From Lineus longissimus (taxonomy: Eukaryota > Nemertea > Pilidiophora > Heteronemertea > Lineidae), in contig NC_088310.1 in the NCBI RefSeq assembly GCF_910592395.1, positions 4,037,501-4,101,500 of the forward strand: a stretch of 64,000 bases of DNA. Direction: 5' to 3'. The position numbers and the translations under genes were made by a program. The notes beneath the pieces are model-generated. The model ran no database searches. It had not been told where the DNA came from and was given only the letters and a program-made list of their open reading frames with translations. Positions 10,250-23,377 of the stretch are shown here, piece by piece. Each line of letters begins with the position of its first letter. The stretch's first letter is position 1.

Positions 10250-13200
10250 TCATCGTTGACTAACTGGCTGGAGAACATCTACAAGGATAAATGGAAAGTA
10301 ACCCCACTTCTTCCTGCCCGTGTTTGTGATCTTGAAACCGTACGCCAGTCCATCTTCGTTCCCACCGACCAGCATAGCCAGAGTACGCCCTGGGTGATAA
10401 ATGAATGAGGTTAAAGGGACAGGTAGGGCATGAGATATGTTGGTTTTTTATACGAATTTGGCTTCCAGTTGGCTCGTGACTTCTCCAAACTGGAAGAGTC
10501 CATAAAGCGCAATAAACGTATACGGATTACAACTTCAAATTCGCAATTCACGTCTAAAGCTGTCGTGCAAAACTTGCGATAATCATTTGAAAGCGAGTGG
10601 TGATACATGGTGTGGTGCTCGGTGGCAAGCCAGGGCATTATCCTCCCAGTCACCTAAGTCACACATCCAAAATGTTCCTTTGAAGTGATGCTTCTTTAAC
10701 TTACCCTTTCCGAAAGAGAGCTCAGTGGGCGCCTTGGCCTTATAGTCACTGACTGATTTCACTGCCTGTGGGGTTGGGTACGTACGACCGGATAGAGGAC
10801 ACTCCGGTTCATTATTCTGTATATTTGGCTGAGTAAAGGGAAGTGCTGTAAAAGAGAAAGACGTGGAGTACTAGTTTAATTCATGTCATCACCAAAACAC
10901 CCAGATAAAGCCAACCTGTAAAACTAAACCGGCATTTTTTGGAGTTGATTCGCGTTGAAGGTTACCGGCTTTTTACCAAGCACCCAGTACATACCGTCGC
11001 TTGAGGCATAGTAAGAAATAGTTTTTTCCGTGATCAGGGGCACATATGACAATTCAACATCTTACTTTCAACAACGTTTGTTCCAACACCTAATGTATCC
11101 AGAGCCACACTGACGCGGTATCTCGATTTTCTCATGTCCTGGTCGCTCAATGCCACTGCGGCCGCCCCATTGTTCCTCGGACTCTGGTGATCCTTGCTCG
11201 ACTTCGTCTGCCTCACGTCAACATCCAGGGTTGGATGGTGGGGCGGGGGACTCCATGCTAACCCTGGCGACTGCCGCATGACCCAAGTGCTGGTCCGGGC
11301 CTCTTTGCGCTTCTCGGGCCGAAGCGCGATGACTTCATCCACCTCCGTTCCGGCCGTGGCGTAACCTTTTTTCTGTATACCGAGGCTGGAAGACTGAGTG
11401 ATGAGGTCGTCACTCTGTTTACACATATTGAGAGATCGGCCGCAAAGTTCTATGTCATTTAATTCATCAGCATCGGACATTTCTGAAACTGAAAAATAAA
11501 TCATTGTTGCAATATAAGTCAGGTTAAGTCCTGATGAATATGAAATACAATGGCGCAAATACAAATCACTGATAATGATCCATGTCCGTGCCAATTTCTG
11601 AACGGAATGCCCACCAGTAATCACTTACGCATTACTACTGGTGTTTCTTTTAGTAGATCGCCTTTCTCGACATTCAGATTGGTATCTTCAGGACTCTCCT
11701 CCGGCGGGATTCCATCCTTACGGCGTGGGCTGCTGGACTCCTTAACCAGGTACGTCACGGCGTCACTGGAAGACTGCTCCGAAGTGTCATCAACAAGCTT
11801 ATGGCTGCTCAAACCACCGATGTCAACAATATCATATCCAAATCCTTTCACTTTTGTCTTTACGCTGACATGTCCATCACCGTCGTCTTTCACGTCGTCT
11901 GCAGTTTTTCGGTTCTCTGCAGACCAGTTTTCAACTATTTCGTCAAGATTCATGTTATCTAGGTGAGACTCGATGGTTTTCAGACATTCCCTCCTATCAA
12001 AACTGAAGTGGAAGATTGGTAAAAAATCTATATGGTCGTTTTTGCCGCCAAAGCTTTTCCGAACATGCGTTGTCGATAATGCCAAGATTTGAACATCAGC
12101 TTTGGGCAGTTAATGGCATCCGCAGACTGATAACCGGTGCCTCTGCATGGCCGCCAGTCTGCTTGAGAGTACGCCGAATCTCGTTCTAACAATAGCGTGA
12201 TTGGAAGAGTTGCATGTCATCGAAGATGTGCTGCATGGTCGCAGCACGACAGAAATGTCTCAAATGGTGACAAGGACAACCTTGGCCAAGACGGCGTAAT
12301 GCCTCCTTCAGGGGACGGGGAAAGGAACTACGTAGTCGAGAGTTAACAAGTACGAGTAAAAGTACGTGTAAAAGCAGAAGAAAAGAACACAAAATGTTCT
12401 ATATTCGAACCTTTCATGGTGATTCTGCCTCAGTATCCTTAGGTACGCTTTGAACTGACTGATAAGCATCGTCAGCCTCTTCTTTTCCTGGTCTCTCATC
12501 TCGTCCAGGAGTCGAGTCGTGTTCTAAAATTAAATTTTATCGCGTTTAACTGCGACTGCCAAGTATGTTCTTAAAGAACTAAGACGCAACCAGAAATTGG
12601 TGAGTCTGTGATGCTTGATATCTTTAAACATTGTGTCTCTTAAATAGCATGATATGGCCATATGGTAGCGGAAGTGAGCAAGCGCAAATACTGTATTAAA
12701 GTTTGCTGCAAGATTTACAGACGAGCAGAAAGGGGGGAAGCATCGTGTGAATTGCCCTCTTTCCACTGACTCCAGTCCCTGTGTTATGCACACTTGGTCT
12801 ACGTGGCTTTGGGCGTGGAGACAACGAACACGACTGCAGATTGAGACTGCAGGTCCGGTTCTAAGAGACGTCTTCTCGCGATCCAGGTTGTATTTTATCA
12901 CGGGCGCAGGGTGTACGGCCTACCTCTGATAATGTATTGGATATACGGCTTACTTGCAATAATGCTTTTCTTTCCTCCCTCTCACGATGGTGATGCAGGC
13001 TGTATTTCTTCTCGGTATATTCTCTCTGGTTCGCCGTAGCTTTATGCGAAGGGCGGAGAAACCATGGACGGGATCCTTGGGTCGATTTCTTCAATTCGGA
13101 CAGTCTCTATAGGGATAGAAGAAGGTGCGTGAGGAAGTAAAGACACATATCGGCGACTCTGGGAAAATTAATGTGGTCCGTCTGTCTCCTGCCTATTTAC

Positions 13201-14555
13201 TCCCTTTTTTAACAAAATATCGGAAGGCACGTTAAAGAAAAAACATTATTACGTCATGCACAAATGCAACCTTCATGTAGGACGTTTTGTTCTTGGCACC
13301 CCAAAGAACATTTTGTGTTTGACCTACCAGCTTCCACTTCTCAAATTTCGCATTGACCTGCTGATAAGAAACCAGAAGTTTCTGGAATTCTTCTTCATAG
13401 AAATTAATCTCCCTGCATCCTCGGCTATTGTCTTCCTTGTGGTAATTCATCTCACGAAACCTGAAATACACATAAATTCAATTTGTTATTGCGCCAGGCC
13501 CAGGTCGAGTTGAGCTCAATGGAAAGTAGGAACATGTTTAGGGAAGAACAGAATTTCTTCTTCTTCTTCTGGTATGCTTTGAGAGGCGGTGGGGTCTGGT
13601 GATGACCGCCTCCTCCAAACGATAAACATGAGTAGCTTTTGAATTGAGATAGATGAACCCCTCCATGGCACTCGCCTTTGGTAGACGACGTCGCCAACCG
13701 CAATAGCGTCTAACACACTCACAAGATGGAACACAGAAGAAGATGAAGAAAACTACCTTAGGATTCTGTTGTAAGGTCCATTGAAGTTCTTGGAAATATC
13801 ATTAAAGACTTTGTAATGTTTGTTAGATTCCGAATCAGCCTCGTCCGCCATCAACATGTACGTTTTCCTCACTTCTTTCAAGTCTTGCACATCTGCAGTT
13901 AAGAGAAGACAAATTTGTCAATAGTGGCCCAAAAACGTTGCGGTTCTGAAGCAATAGCCAGTAAAAGACCTGCTCTATCATTTGCTTGAAGGGGTATCTG
14001 TATGGAAAGTTTAGTACTCAATATATAACAAGAATAACAAGAAGGGCACGTGTATGGAAAAGGCGATACTCATCTGACACCTCTGGTAGTTTCACCAGTG
14101 CAGTAGTAGGAGCAAAGGCAATGAGATGTTTTTGTACGCCCGTTTCATGAAATAAGGGGAACGTACCATTGGCCTGAATATGACTTCTCAGGGTTTCTGC
14201 CCATTCGCGCAACTTTGTGGAATAGTCCAGCTCCAATGCAGCCCGTCGCTGTAGCACAGATGCTTCAAGTTTAAGGTCACTGGAACGAGATGAAAATAAT
14301 GCGAAAAGATTTTCTTCAGATCAAATCATGCAACCGACACGACCATGGCTGACGCGAGTTTACAGTAAGTTTACAACAGAAGATTTTAGGCACGAATTTG
14401 GCTTTGCAATCATGCCTTCATGTCTTATTATTCAGTTGCTTTTTGTCTCTATTGAATTCAGTTATTTGCCCCAAATCCAAATGGAGTTCAAACTCTACTC
14501 ACTGCTTGCCTATCTTTAGGCGCTGGATAGCTCTTGCCGTCACTTCGGTGTCCAT
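10250..14555 (-). CDS. F-BAR domain plus C-terminal SH3-like protein (592 aa)
   Basis: Ten exons with matching phases, in transcript order: 14555-14503, 14279-14167, 13892-13757, 13460-13328, 13106-12954, 12523-12411, 12002-11629, 11488-11066 (or from 11482), 10845-10705, 10389-10250. The start MDTEVTARAIQRLKIGK is followed by SVLQRRAALELDYSTKLREW, the classic first F-BAR helix, then about 230 charged helical residues. A Ser/Asp-rich linker and an SH3-like end (SDYKAKAPTELSFGKG ... KKWGYFPFILVDVL) follow. F-BAR proteins bend membranes and link to actin or endocytosis. The layout resembles nostrin, PACSIN and the CIP4 group; helix 1 looks most like nostrin or PACSIN, but I cannot assign the orthologue. 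The exon 13460-13328 donor (gtaggt) has an alternative at 13271. Confidence 0.7.
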
Positions 14556-15080
14556 TAAATTTGCCTCATGTGATTTTATTTTGCCAAGTTTAGGATGTGA
14601 CAATGTCGCCGGAGACAGTAAAAGTGCCCGCGCATTTGAAGACGTGGCGTCGCTTGCATCAACAATGCGCGAATGGCGTTGCGTCAGTGTGTGCGAAGTG
14701 ACGTCATTGCAGCAAAGACGACACCGCTCGCGGGAACATCGCCTACGCAGTCACAAATAAAGTGCGGGAAATTCCCCGAGGAGCAGTAATAGCATTATCA
14801 ACTAATAAACTGTCACAAGGATGTGTCTATCGTCGTCAACATCCTCTTCGTCTCGGCGGGAGATCACTTCGCAGGATGGAATCCAAACTTATAGAAGCCT
14901 GGAGAATCTGCTTTCCGGGTAGGCGCTGTGGGCCCACCGCATATACAATCCACATTATCCAGCTGCCTTGCAACATGCACACTCTGCCACGCCGAAGCCG
15001 GGCCGACACCGCTGTCTTTCAGACGCAGAGATTCCGCTGCCAGGATGTTTCTTATGAACCCACTGCCTGCTCCAGACTCC
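14556..15080. promoter_or_regulatory. Likely promoter/5' UTR of the F-BAR gene with CRE-like site
   Basis: CpG-richer than its surroundings, directly upstream of the F-BAR start codon at 14555. A perfect palindromic TGACGTCA lies at 14699-14706, 144 bp upstream of the ATG. The frame is open upstream of the ATG but contains no earlier in-frame ATG. Plus-strand ORFs crossing here have no family resemblance and were not accepted. Confidence 0.35.
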
Positions 15081-15650
15081 TATGTGTCTGCAGGACAGCG
15101 GTTAGGATCTCCATGAGTCAGGAGGACAGCAGTGGATAGATGGCTGTGCCCTTTCGTTTGGCCCTGGGCGGATGGGTCACAGCATGGCTGAAGATACAGC
15201 CTTGCGATGCCATCCCCAGGTGTCTGGGGACAGTTAGTAGTAGATCGGTTATAAAGGCACATCCTTGCAACAGAACCTCCAGGCGTCTGTAGGTCAGAAA
15301 TTGATTGATGCTTGAGGGCACATCCAAGCATTGGGATCGATAGGTGTCTGGAGGACAGCAGTTGATAGATGGCCAAATGCACATTTATATCCTTTCCATA
15401 GGATTTACATGTTTCGGAGGATGGGTGAATGCACATCCAAGCATTGGGATTGCTTGTTGTCTTGAGGACAGCACAAGACAGATGGCTAAAGGTACATTGC
15501 AGTGGGAACTCCAGGTATCTGAAGTCGGCAGTAGACCGTTGATAGAAGGCTTAAACAACAGATCCTCATGACAGGATCGCTATGCTTCTTGTGGTCAGCA
15601 GCAGACAGATGGCTAAAGTCACATCCTCGAGACGGATGAAAGGGAACAAT
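15080..15650. repeat. Degenerate tandem repeat, unit about 70-110 bp
   Basis: The core GTGTCTGGAGGACAGCAG, followed by a (T)GATAGATGGC and an AAGGCACATCC block, recurs with substitutions and small indels near 15087, 15115, 15215, 15288, 15344, 15450, 15513 and 15585. It sits between the F-BAR promoter and the predicted BTBD9 3' end. Two minus-strand ORFs across it are products of the repeat. Confidence 0.65.
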
Positions 15651-18227
15651 ACCAAAACATGTCTTTCTTTCATTCCTGTTTATTTACAATTTACCCAAAC
15701 TGAAAGTCTCTAAACTCTGTCTAAGGTGATAAAAACATCTATGGCTGGATTTAAATGTTGGTTATAAACATGTGCTAACAGCAAGGTGAACATCTGACCA
15801 GCAAACACACACAGGCTGAAAAAGTGAGCAGATTTTCGAAGAAGTGAGTGTCTATTAGACGCTCAATCATGAAGACCATTTTGTCATTCTGATCGTCTCT
15901 CGTTCCGGGCGACAGGACAAGGAAGTGAGCCTTACAAAGCCCTGAATGACAAAAGCGGATGGTCGTAGTGATATGGGTTAAAGTCAAAGATTTCAATGAG
16001 ATTCAGATATTCCCATAAAAAGCCTAAGCTTGATCAGCTACATGCTACATGCCACAAGTGACAATGAAAATTCCTTTCACAAGATGCTACTCCACTGACC
16101 AATGTTTGCATTTGCCAAGTGGTTGCTAAGTTTTAAGTTCTCGCAAGAATTTATGAAGACAAGTCTTTATAAATTCGTGGTTCTAGGTCAAACTGATGAA
16201 GCAATAGCATGACCGAGGAACAGTTTGCATCAAAATTTAACAGAAATACAACAGCAGTTTGTTCACAATACCAAAGCACCATCTCCTCACTCACAAGAGA
16301 AACCCAAATTAGGAAAACAGAGTACGAATTTACTGGTATAATACACTCCATAGAACTAAGCACCAGTTGAGATGCCCTGCCTTTGTAACATAACCTTACA
16401 TGTAATCAAGGACAGATTAGATCAACCATTCTGTATCCGTATCACATTCACATATGCACAAAGAAAAGCCTACAAAACAGTATATTGCGGCCCACTCGGT
16501 TTTTCAGCAACATGTGCAATTGCTAGTCTCAATATGGCTACAGATACTGTCTGGTGAGAAGGAAGGGAAACAACAGGCATCATCCAAGGCCCAGCTGCTC
16601 AGTTGGCATTAGGGACACTAACGCCATCCCCAGCCTAAGCATTATCTCCTGTAGAAAATATCATTTACAATAACCGCGTTAGGACTTAAAACCAATGTTT
16701 ACCGATAGCGCAGACTGAGCAACTGGGCCCATAGCATTGTTCTTCTAGTCTACAGTACGCACACTTTATGATATATTACATAACATGGTATATTGAACAT
16801 TTTTCAAAGATAATTTATCACAGACCAAAATTGCTCTAAGGTTTAAAATCCTGAAGAGGATCTCCCACGGTATGAATACCTGAAATGGTTTTTACACACC
16901 GATGTATTCTATATACTAGTACATCAACACATAGATTATACATGTAGATGAGCGATACAGTCAATAACTAAAGCTACAATACATTAAATAACGTGGGAAA
17001 GCAAACACGTGACCAAGGATCCAATTACCTTGCAGCATTACAGTCATTTCATTCAAATTAGGTGCATTTTTGAAAACTTTGATACAAGATCATTCCAACA
17101 GTAGTTTTGCAAATAAATTTGTACATTGTACTGTCAAAATACACGCATAAAGTCACTTCTTTCGTGCATTTACTTTGGTTTTACTCGAGCGATATGATGC
17201 CACAAAAATGTTTATCATGATGGTTTTTTCTTTGGTTATAGAACGGTATGATAAAACACAGAAATTAATCTTGGTAAAGAGACCAACATGATCTAGATTC
17301 TTCCATGTCAAAGATCAAATCCTTGAAAATAACTTTGAGAAAACTAAAGAGTTTACTTTATCACAAGTTCCTTCTTGTACTAGGAGTAAAGAAAATATCT
17401 GAGCAAAAACTCAACTGCAAAACCACAGAACGTAGCAGAAATATTATTACAACAAACCTCCATTGCAACTGCATTTCAGGTGTGATAGAATTGAAATTAA
17501 CACTGCACTGGCGGGTCTCTGTGTGAAATCTAGACTGGGAGAGTGTAGCTAAAATGTAGGCCCAAACTGAGGCACTTTTTAACCAAGGGTGACCAAATGT
17601 GCATACATGTAGGTCTTTGTCAAACGCCAGAGAGTGTTAGAGCATACAATGATTTTATAACTTTCAAGTGGACTATTCCTTCAAAAACATGTATTATACA
17701 CGAGGATGCGAGATATATTTCTTTACACCTAGTACAATTCAGCTCCATGCTAGTGTAATTTTCACCGGTTTTCATAAACAAACACATCATGTTTACAGGT
17801 TTCAATTGCCAAAAAAGCCTAACCTTTGAACAAGGGTTTACATGATGAAGTCATTATTCAATTTGATACACTATTTACAGGAATAAAACATATGGCAGTC
17901 CAGTCATTCGGACATTAACACACTAAGGACAAAGGAGGGATCCCCCCCCATTTCCAGGCCTAATGTTTCTGCATAACTCACAATCTACTATCATGAACCA
18001 TGTAAACAAACAGATTACCAGTACATGCATGAATACAGAGAATTCGTCTTTGTAAATGGTAATTTGTCAGTAATGCAAAAACTCGATAGGTAAAATTGCC
18101 CAAATCTAGAGACTATACCTACATGTACGACCACCTCTTAGCATTCTGATAGAGCAAATTTTACACCCCAAGAATACCCACCCTCCCATTCCCTGACATA
18201 CTGTACAAAAACAACCAGGCTCTTATT
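15651..18227 (-). other. Long 3' UTR/downstream region of BTBD9
   Basis: 2.6 kb with no supported coding exon, downstream of the BTBD9 stop. TTTATT at 15679-15684 is AATAAA on the minus strand and would end a 2.5 kb 3' UTR. Nearer weak signals cannot be excluded. No repeats stand out. Confidence 0.4.
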
Positions 18228-21200
18228 CTAAGCAGCTCCATCGTATATCATCTGCTCGACATTTTGATTCTGCTCCTCATGTTCTTCCATGACCACTGGA
18301 TTCTCAGACTTGCTCTCCTCTGGGGGCGGGAGATACTGGGCAAGGGCAGACGCATCTGCCGGGGCTTCAAAGTGTACGCAATGGAACACCTGGAAACAAT
18401 GAAGATGATATATCAATTGAAATTGGTAGTGATCATTTGACTTGGTTACTTAGTAGATATGTGGCGTAAAGCATAAACAGGATAGGAATCACTCTTGTTG
18501 ACAAGCTTTTACAACAGTCTTTCAGTGTTTGGAAGAAACAAATTGTGCATGCTCGTTTTGGCCATCTCAACTGTAACGTCAGGAGGAAACCAAGTTTGAA
18601 CTCTACGGTGATTGATTTTGGCCTTTTCTGAACTAGAATTGGCAAAAATTCCATAATCACCTCATTGGCTGTGTTGTGTGTGCCAACAATCCGCACGAAT
18701 GTGACCGGCCGCTTCTTGAACACAATCGTCTGCCATGACTTGCACGCATCCCGAGACTTGTCGGCAACCATGTACCAGTTTTGCTGATCTGTTGATACCT
18801 CGACAGTGAAGCTGTAGCTCCTGTCGTCACAGTCCCACAACAGTAACCTGAACGAAATTAAAATGAAACTGTGAAATTAAGACATGGCACCTGGATAAAA
18901 ATTTACTGGCAACAGAAAATGCTGACAGATGATACACTTGTTCCGAACTCGATACCAATCATCGAAAGGATGGAGCTAAGGCCAGAATTAAGGTGACATT
19001 GGTCTCTAGTAGTCTCTCTTGAGTTTAGAGCTTAAACAGATCTGAGTTTTGGGCCATTTTGGTTAGTTCTTGTAGTTCTTTTCAGTACATCACAGCCTCT
19101 TACCTCATCGACCCAATGATAAAAGGCTGGGCGAGCTGAACGACTATGGCCCCACTGCCAAGCTGATGGCACGTGTATCCACTGTCCCAGTCATAGTTCT
19201 TGGTGTCTTTATTGATCAGGGCATTGCGGCTCCGACTCACTCCCTCGATAACATTGGCACTTGCCTCAATCGTTGCAACATTATCTGTTGGGACTGAAAA
19301 TACAGACACAATTTATCAAACTATTTTTATGGCATTATCTAAGAAGGCAATTCAAACAGTCTTCTCAAAGGATGTTACAATTATTGAAATGAGAGCAGTA
19401 TGACAAATCACTGATGTGTATTGCTTCGTTGCCCAGTGCAGGTTTCCTATGGCACTCAGACAAGAACTTACCAATGAGACCATTTTCCATCTTGACCACC
19501 TTGTTACTGTACATGCATTCAAAGGCCACACAATGAAACACCCTATTGACCGTGTTGTGTGTCCCTACCACCTTGATGTATTTAGCAACCACAGGCTTGA
19601 AGTGGAGATTCTGCCACGACCGACAGAGATATTTCTGGTGGTCGATGACTCTGATCCAGTCCCGTTCATCCATGGACACATCTATGTAATATGAGTAGGA
19701 TCTGTAGAGAGGAGAAAAGAAATGCTATTGATTATAGAGAATCATTTAGGAAGGACTTTTGGCAGGTGCTAGATGGCTCAATTGGTGGCCTCCTTGTGCC
19801 CAATATGCACAGTTAGGGAACTAAGACTTTGTGATGAAGTTATTCCTCAGACCAGCATGAAGAGTGTTGATGTACTTTGGATAATAGAGACCTCTACTGG
19901 CAACATTGATTTCTCTGATTTCACTACAATGAAGATGTGACACTCTGATCTCGTCTGACACACACTTTCATACATGTACTACACGAAAAAATGGCAGAAC
20001 GTAGTCAAAAAAAACTTCAATCATCACAAAAAAGGTGAAAAGCAAACGGCATAAACTAACCTCATGTCTCTGTCCCACAGTAAAATTCTGATAGCATTTA
20101 TGATATGTGGTGCACCGAGCTTGATAACAAGGCCTTGCCCGAGATTTTCATCAATTGGATGCCGACTGAACCCACGATCTAGGTCGTAATTTGTGACTTC
20201 GCCATCTAGCAGAGCTGCTTTGATTTCACCCTTGATAACCAGGGCACCATGGCGAAGGGTGGCCACGTTTTCATCAGGGACTGCAAAATAAAACAGATCT
20301 TTTAGCGCCTAACAATATGCAACATGCTGTCACAGTCACAGTTACTGTTACTGTCACAGAGTCATCACAGAGTCATCATCTTGGTACAAAATGTTTGGAA
20401 AGCAAAACCTAGTAAGACTTCTGTTCGTTTAGTCCAATTAGACTGAATCATAATTCTGCATCATCGGTGTTTGCTAATTAGAACTACTGACTAACTAGGA
20501 GCTACTTTTTCACAACCCTCACCTAAGAACCCTCTGTAATTCAACTCCATATCACGACATTCTGTTCGCAGCTTGATGGCATCTAATATTGCATCGGGAC
20601 AAACAAGATGCGTCGGCCGAACAAAGTTCAACAGTTCTTTGATATTCATCAACGTTATTCGAACGGCCTGAACTATTTTTGAAATGTCTGCCTCAGGATT
20701 GTTTTCCCGCCAGGAACACACTGCTTGGAAGATATCAATCTCTGGTGCACAGAAGGAATCCCTTGATATGACTTCATACAGGGATGACTGAAAAATGAGA
20801 TGGTGGGTTGAAAATACAGCTAAAACTCACCCAAGTCACACGTTTTGAAAACTGGACCAATTCATATCGGGATTCAGAAAGCCTGTTGTTTTGTACAAGA
20901 AGGGGTACATCAGTTATAAATTGGTTTTACCAAGAATAATTCTTGGTTTGGTTTCGCGCACGTCTGACAAATAGAAAAGTAAAGAGTGCGGTGTCCTTGA
21001 ATCAGACTTATAATATAAGGGGTGTTTTTTTTAATAATGAGTATCGGGTAATTCAGAATACATCGTCTGAAAAAGAACATCTAAATCCTGGTCAATTACC
21101 TCGGATAAGACGAGAAAATTCTCTGATATGAGAACCTCTGCTGCATTTCTATCCATGAACTCAAAGCAAGTCTTTGATAACGACTGCAGCGTATAAATGT

Positions 21201-22228
21201 TGGCCATATCATAGATCAGGCAGACGTTTGTGATGTTCAAGATGTCCTTTAGATAATCAGAAATGGCAGTTTCCAACTCGATGAAGCCGTATTGGTGACT
21301 TAGGCCGAGCACATCCAACAAGTGCTCTTCCTGAAAACAAGAGGAAGCGTCTGATTTATAAGTTTTAAGGACAAGCGCAAAGAAAACCCAACTGTGGCCA
21401 TAATATTGAAACGACCCTTTTGGTAGAAGTCATATTTACCATTTCAAAAGGACCCTGGCAAAACAACCTACAATTGTAAGTTCCATGCATTCACCATATG
21501 ACTTAGGTAAATTTGCCTGACAGCCTTTCACTTCCTACTACAAAGGCAGCAAAATAATGGCCACAGCCCAAAAATATTCACCAAACATGGTTTATCGATA
21601 GTGAGCTAGATGACTACCACATCTATAATGGAGAAAAGATCTTTATCTTGATCAATGTAGAAGCACAACTACGCACCTTCATGGCACTCAGAGATATTTT
21701 GCCAGTGTAGATGTACTTCAGTAGAGACTTGAATGCAACAGCAGACTGATCAAGAAGTTCTATGTCAGTGCAATTCGGGTCAGACTCCTTCATCCCTCCA
21801 AACAACATCGCTCTGAAATAAAATAGACAAGATTTACATTGAATTTGGAATGCAAGAACAAAGGAAAACAGTGGAACAAAACACCCACTTGACAAAGAAA
21901 TTGTATTTGCTCCAATTAGAGAGTTCAATATTTAACTTTGTACCAGTCGGAGAATGCCACTAAGAGCCACAACAAACCAGAGGCAAAGCGAAGACAGTGT
22001 TGTCACATACCATTATTTAATTATTTAATCATGTATCATTTACCTGAAATATTCTGATCTAGCAGCAAGAATGACCCTGTGAGCGTGGAAAGTTGTACCA
22101 TCCACAATAAATCTGACATCGCTGTACTCAGAGTTTTCAAACAGGGCACCAATATTTTCTGACAATTGGCTTGTGTGTTCAATGTCTCCCATTGGCGTAT
22201 GGGATCGGAAGTGATGGTGATCACACAT
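18228..22228 (-). CDS. BTBD9: BTB/POZ domain-containing protein 9 (601 aa)
   Basis: Nine exons in transcript order: 22228-22044, 21812-21677, 21330-21100, 20787-20523, 20280-20061, 19701-19472, 19293-19104, 18847-18661, 18389-18228. All donors/acceptors are GT-AG with agreeing phases. Domains: BTB (about 25-125; SDVRF.VDG..F.AHRVILAARSEYFR), BACK (about 130-265), then two F5/8C-like halves (about 285-400 and 430-545) with the diagnostic GTHNTVN and GTHNTANE loops, LLWDRD/LLWDCD, and SRSRNALINKDTKNYDWDSG. The length is close to human BTBD9 (612 aa), and the start aligns with the vertebrate N-terminus. BTBD9 is a presumed Cul3 substrate adaptor linked to sleep and iron/dopamine phenotypes. The C-terminal about 50 residues are acidic and species-specific. 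Confidence 0.96.
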
Positions 22229-23377
22229 GATCTTCTAGCCTTGTTGACTGGTTGAAAGACACCTTGCTGAGAACACGAAGATCTTAAGAAAACCTGGGAG
22301 TGTAAAAAAGGATATATTGTTAGGGAGAATCATTAGTGCCAAAGTGGGCCAGGGAGGTATATACAAGCAAAATTGAAGATGACATAGCCACTTGGGCCTT
22401 GAGCACAAATCGGCTATCAATCAGGAACTGCTTTCAAAAAGTTCCCTCTCTTCAGTACTTACTTTGAGTAAGTGACCTTCAGGAGGCAAACTCCTAAATA
22501 CTGAAACTGAAAGTGGGTTGGCAGTCTCGAGTCGTTGATGAGTTGCCATGCCAACGTGATTGTGTCGTTGTGATGTGAAGGCAACGTCACCATATTATAT
22601 ATATACTACACTAAAATAGAACATTCTGTGACATCCCACAATAATGATGTCATAAACTTCATGTTGATGATTTGTTGATGATAATCGATTAATGGACATA
22701 GGGGCCTACTGGTGGTAAATTTCGAATACAAATTGACCCCTTGTTGGGGTTGTGCTTCACTTCTCACTAGTATCACTTTCCAGCCTTTATTATCATGCTA
22801 TCAATCAGGTCATATATAGGCTACAACATGACGTCTTTCCAGTACGCAAAAAAAACAGAACAAGCACCCAAAGCTACAACAGTACAACGCTCTACTCAAA
22901 ATATATGGCTGAAATTTGAATTTGAAATTGAATTTGTACATTTTTACATTTTTGGACTTTTCTGGTAGTGAGACTTTGGGTCAATAGTTTCGCGGTAATT
23001 TTACATTTTGCACATAAAAAGCTCTGTTTTAAATCATCTTAACATCATGTTCTATTATGAGGATACACATATTTACCTGATTATCATCAAGGAGCGAAAA
23101 GAAAAGTGTTTTTGTCCATCATTTTCAATGTCAAACAAAACGAACAAACATGGCAGCAAGGCTGAAATCCCCCAGCAGATGGAACACCAGAAAATCATGT
23201 CGAATGGACGAAATATACATATTTTCTATGTTCTTATAGCAAAATCCTGTTGATAACAAATTGTTTTAGTCATTATTTGTATAGATGTTTTATTTTTAAG
23301 TAATTATGGACAAACAAGTAATTAGATATGCCACCGATGTAACAGCTTAGGGGTCAAGGTCATTATAAATATTCAAC
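22229..23377. promoter_or_regulatory. Divergent intergenic region between BTBD9 and PPP5C
   Basis: 1.15 kb between opposite start codons, so it must hold both promoters. On the minus strand a good donor (TCAAA|GTAAGT near 22463) and an acceptor (ttcaaccag near 22254) suggest a short 5' UTR intron for BTBD9. No TATA box or other motif is convincing. Confidence 0.4.

Noticed and set aside
13232-13327. Extension of the F-BAR exon to an alternative donor at 13271
   Set aside because: That donor (GTTGCA) is poor and adds non-family residues; the GTAGGT donor at 13327 keeps the same phase.
14398-15436. Several ORFs on both strands around the F-BAR promoter
   Set aside because: No family resemblance, no splice partners; they cross a promoter-like patch and a tandem repeat.
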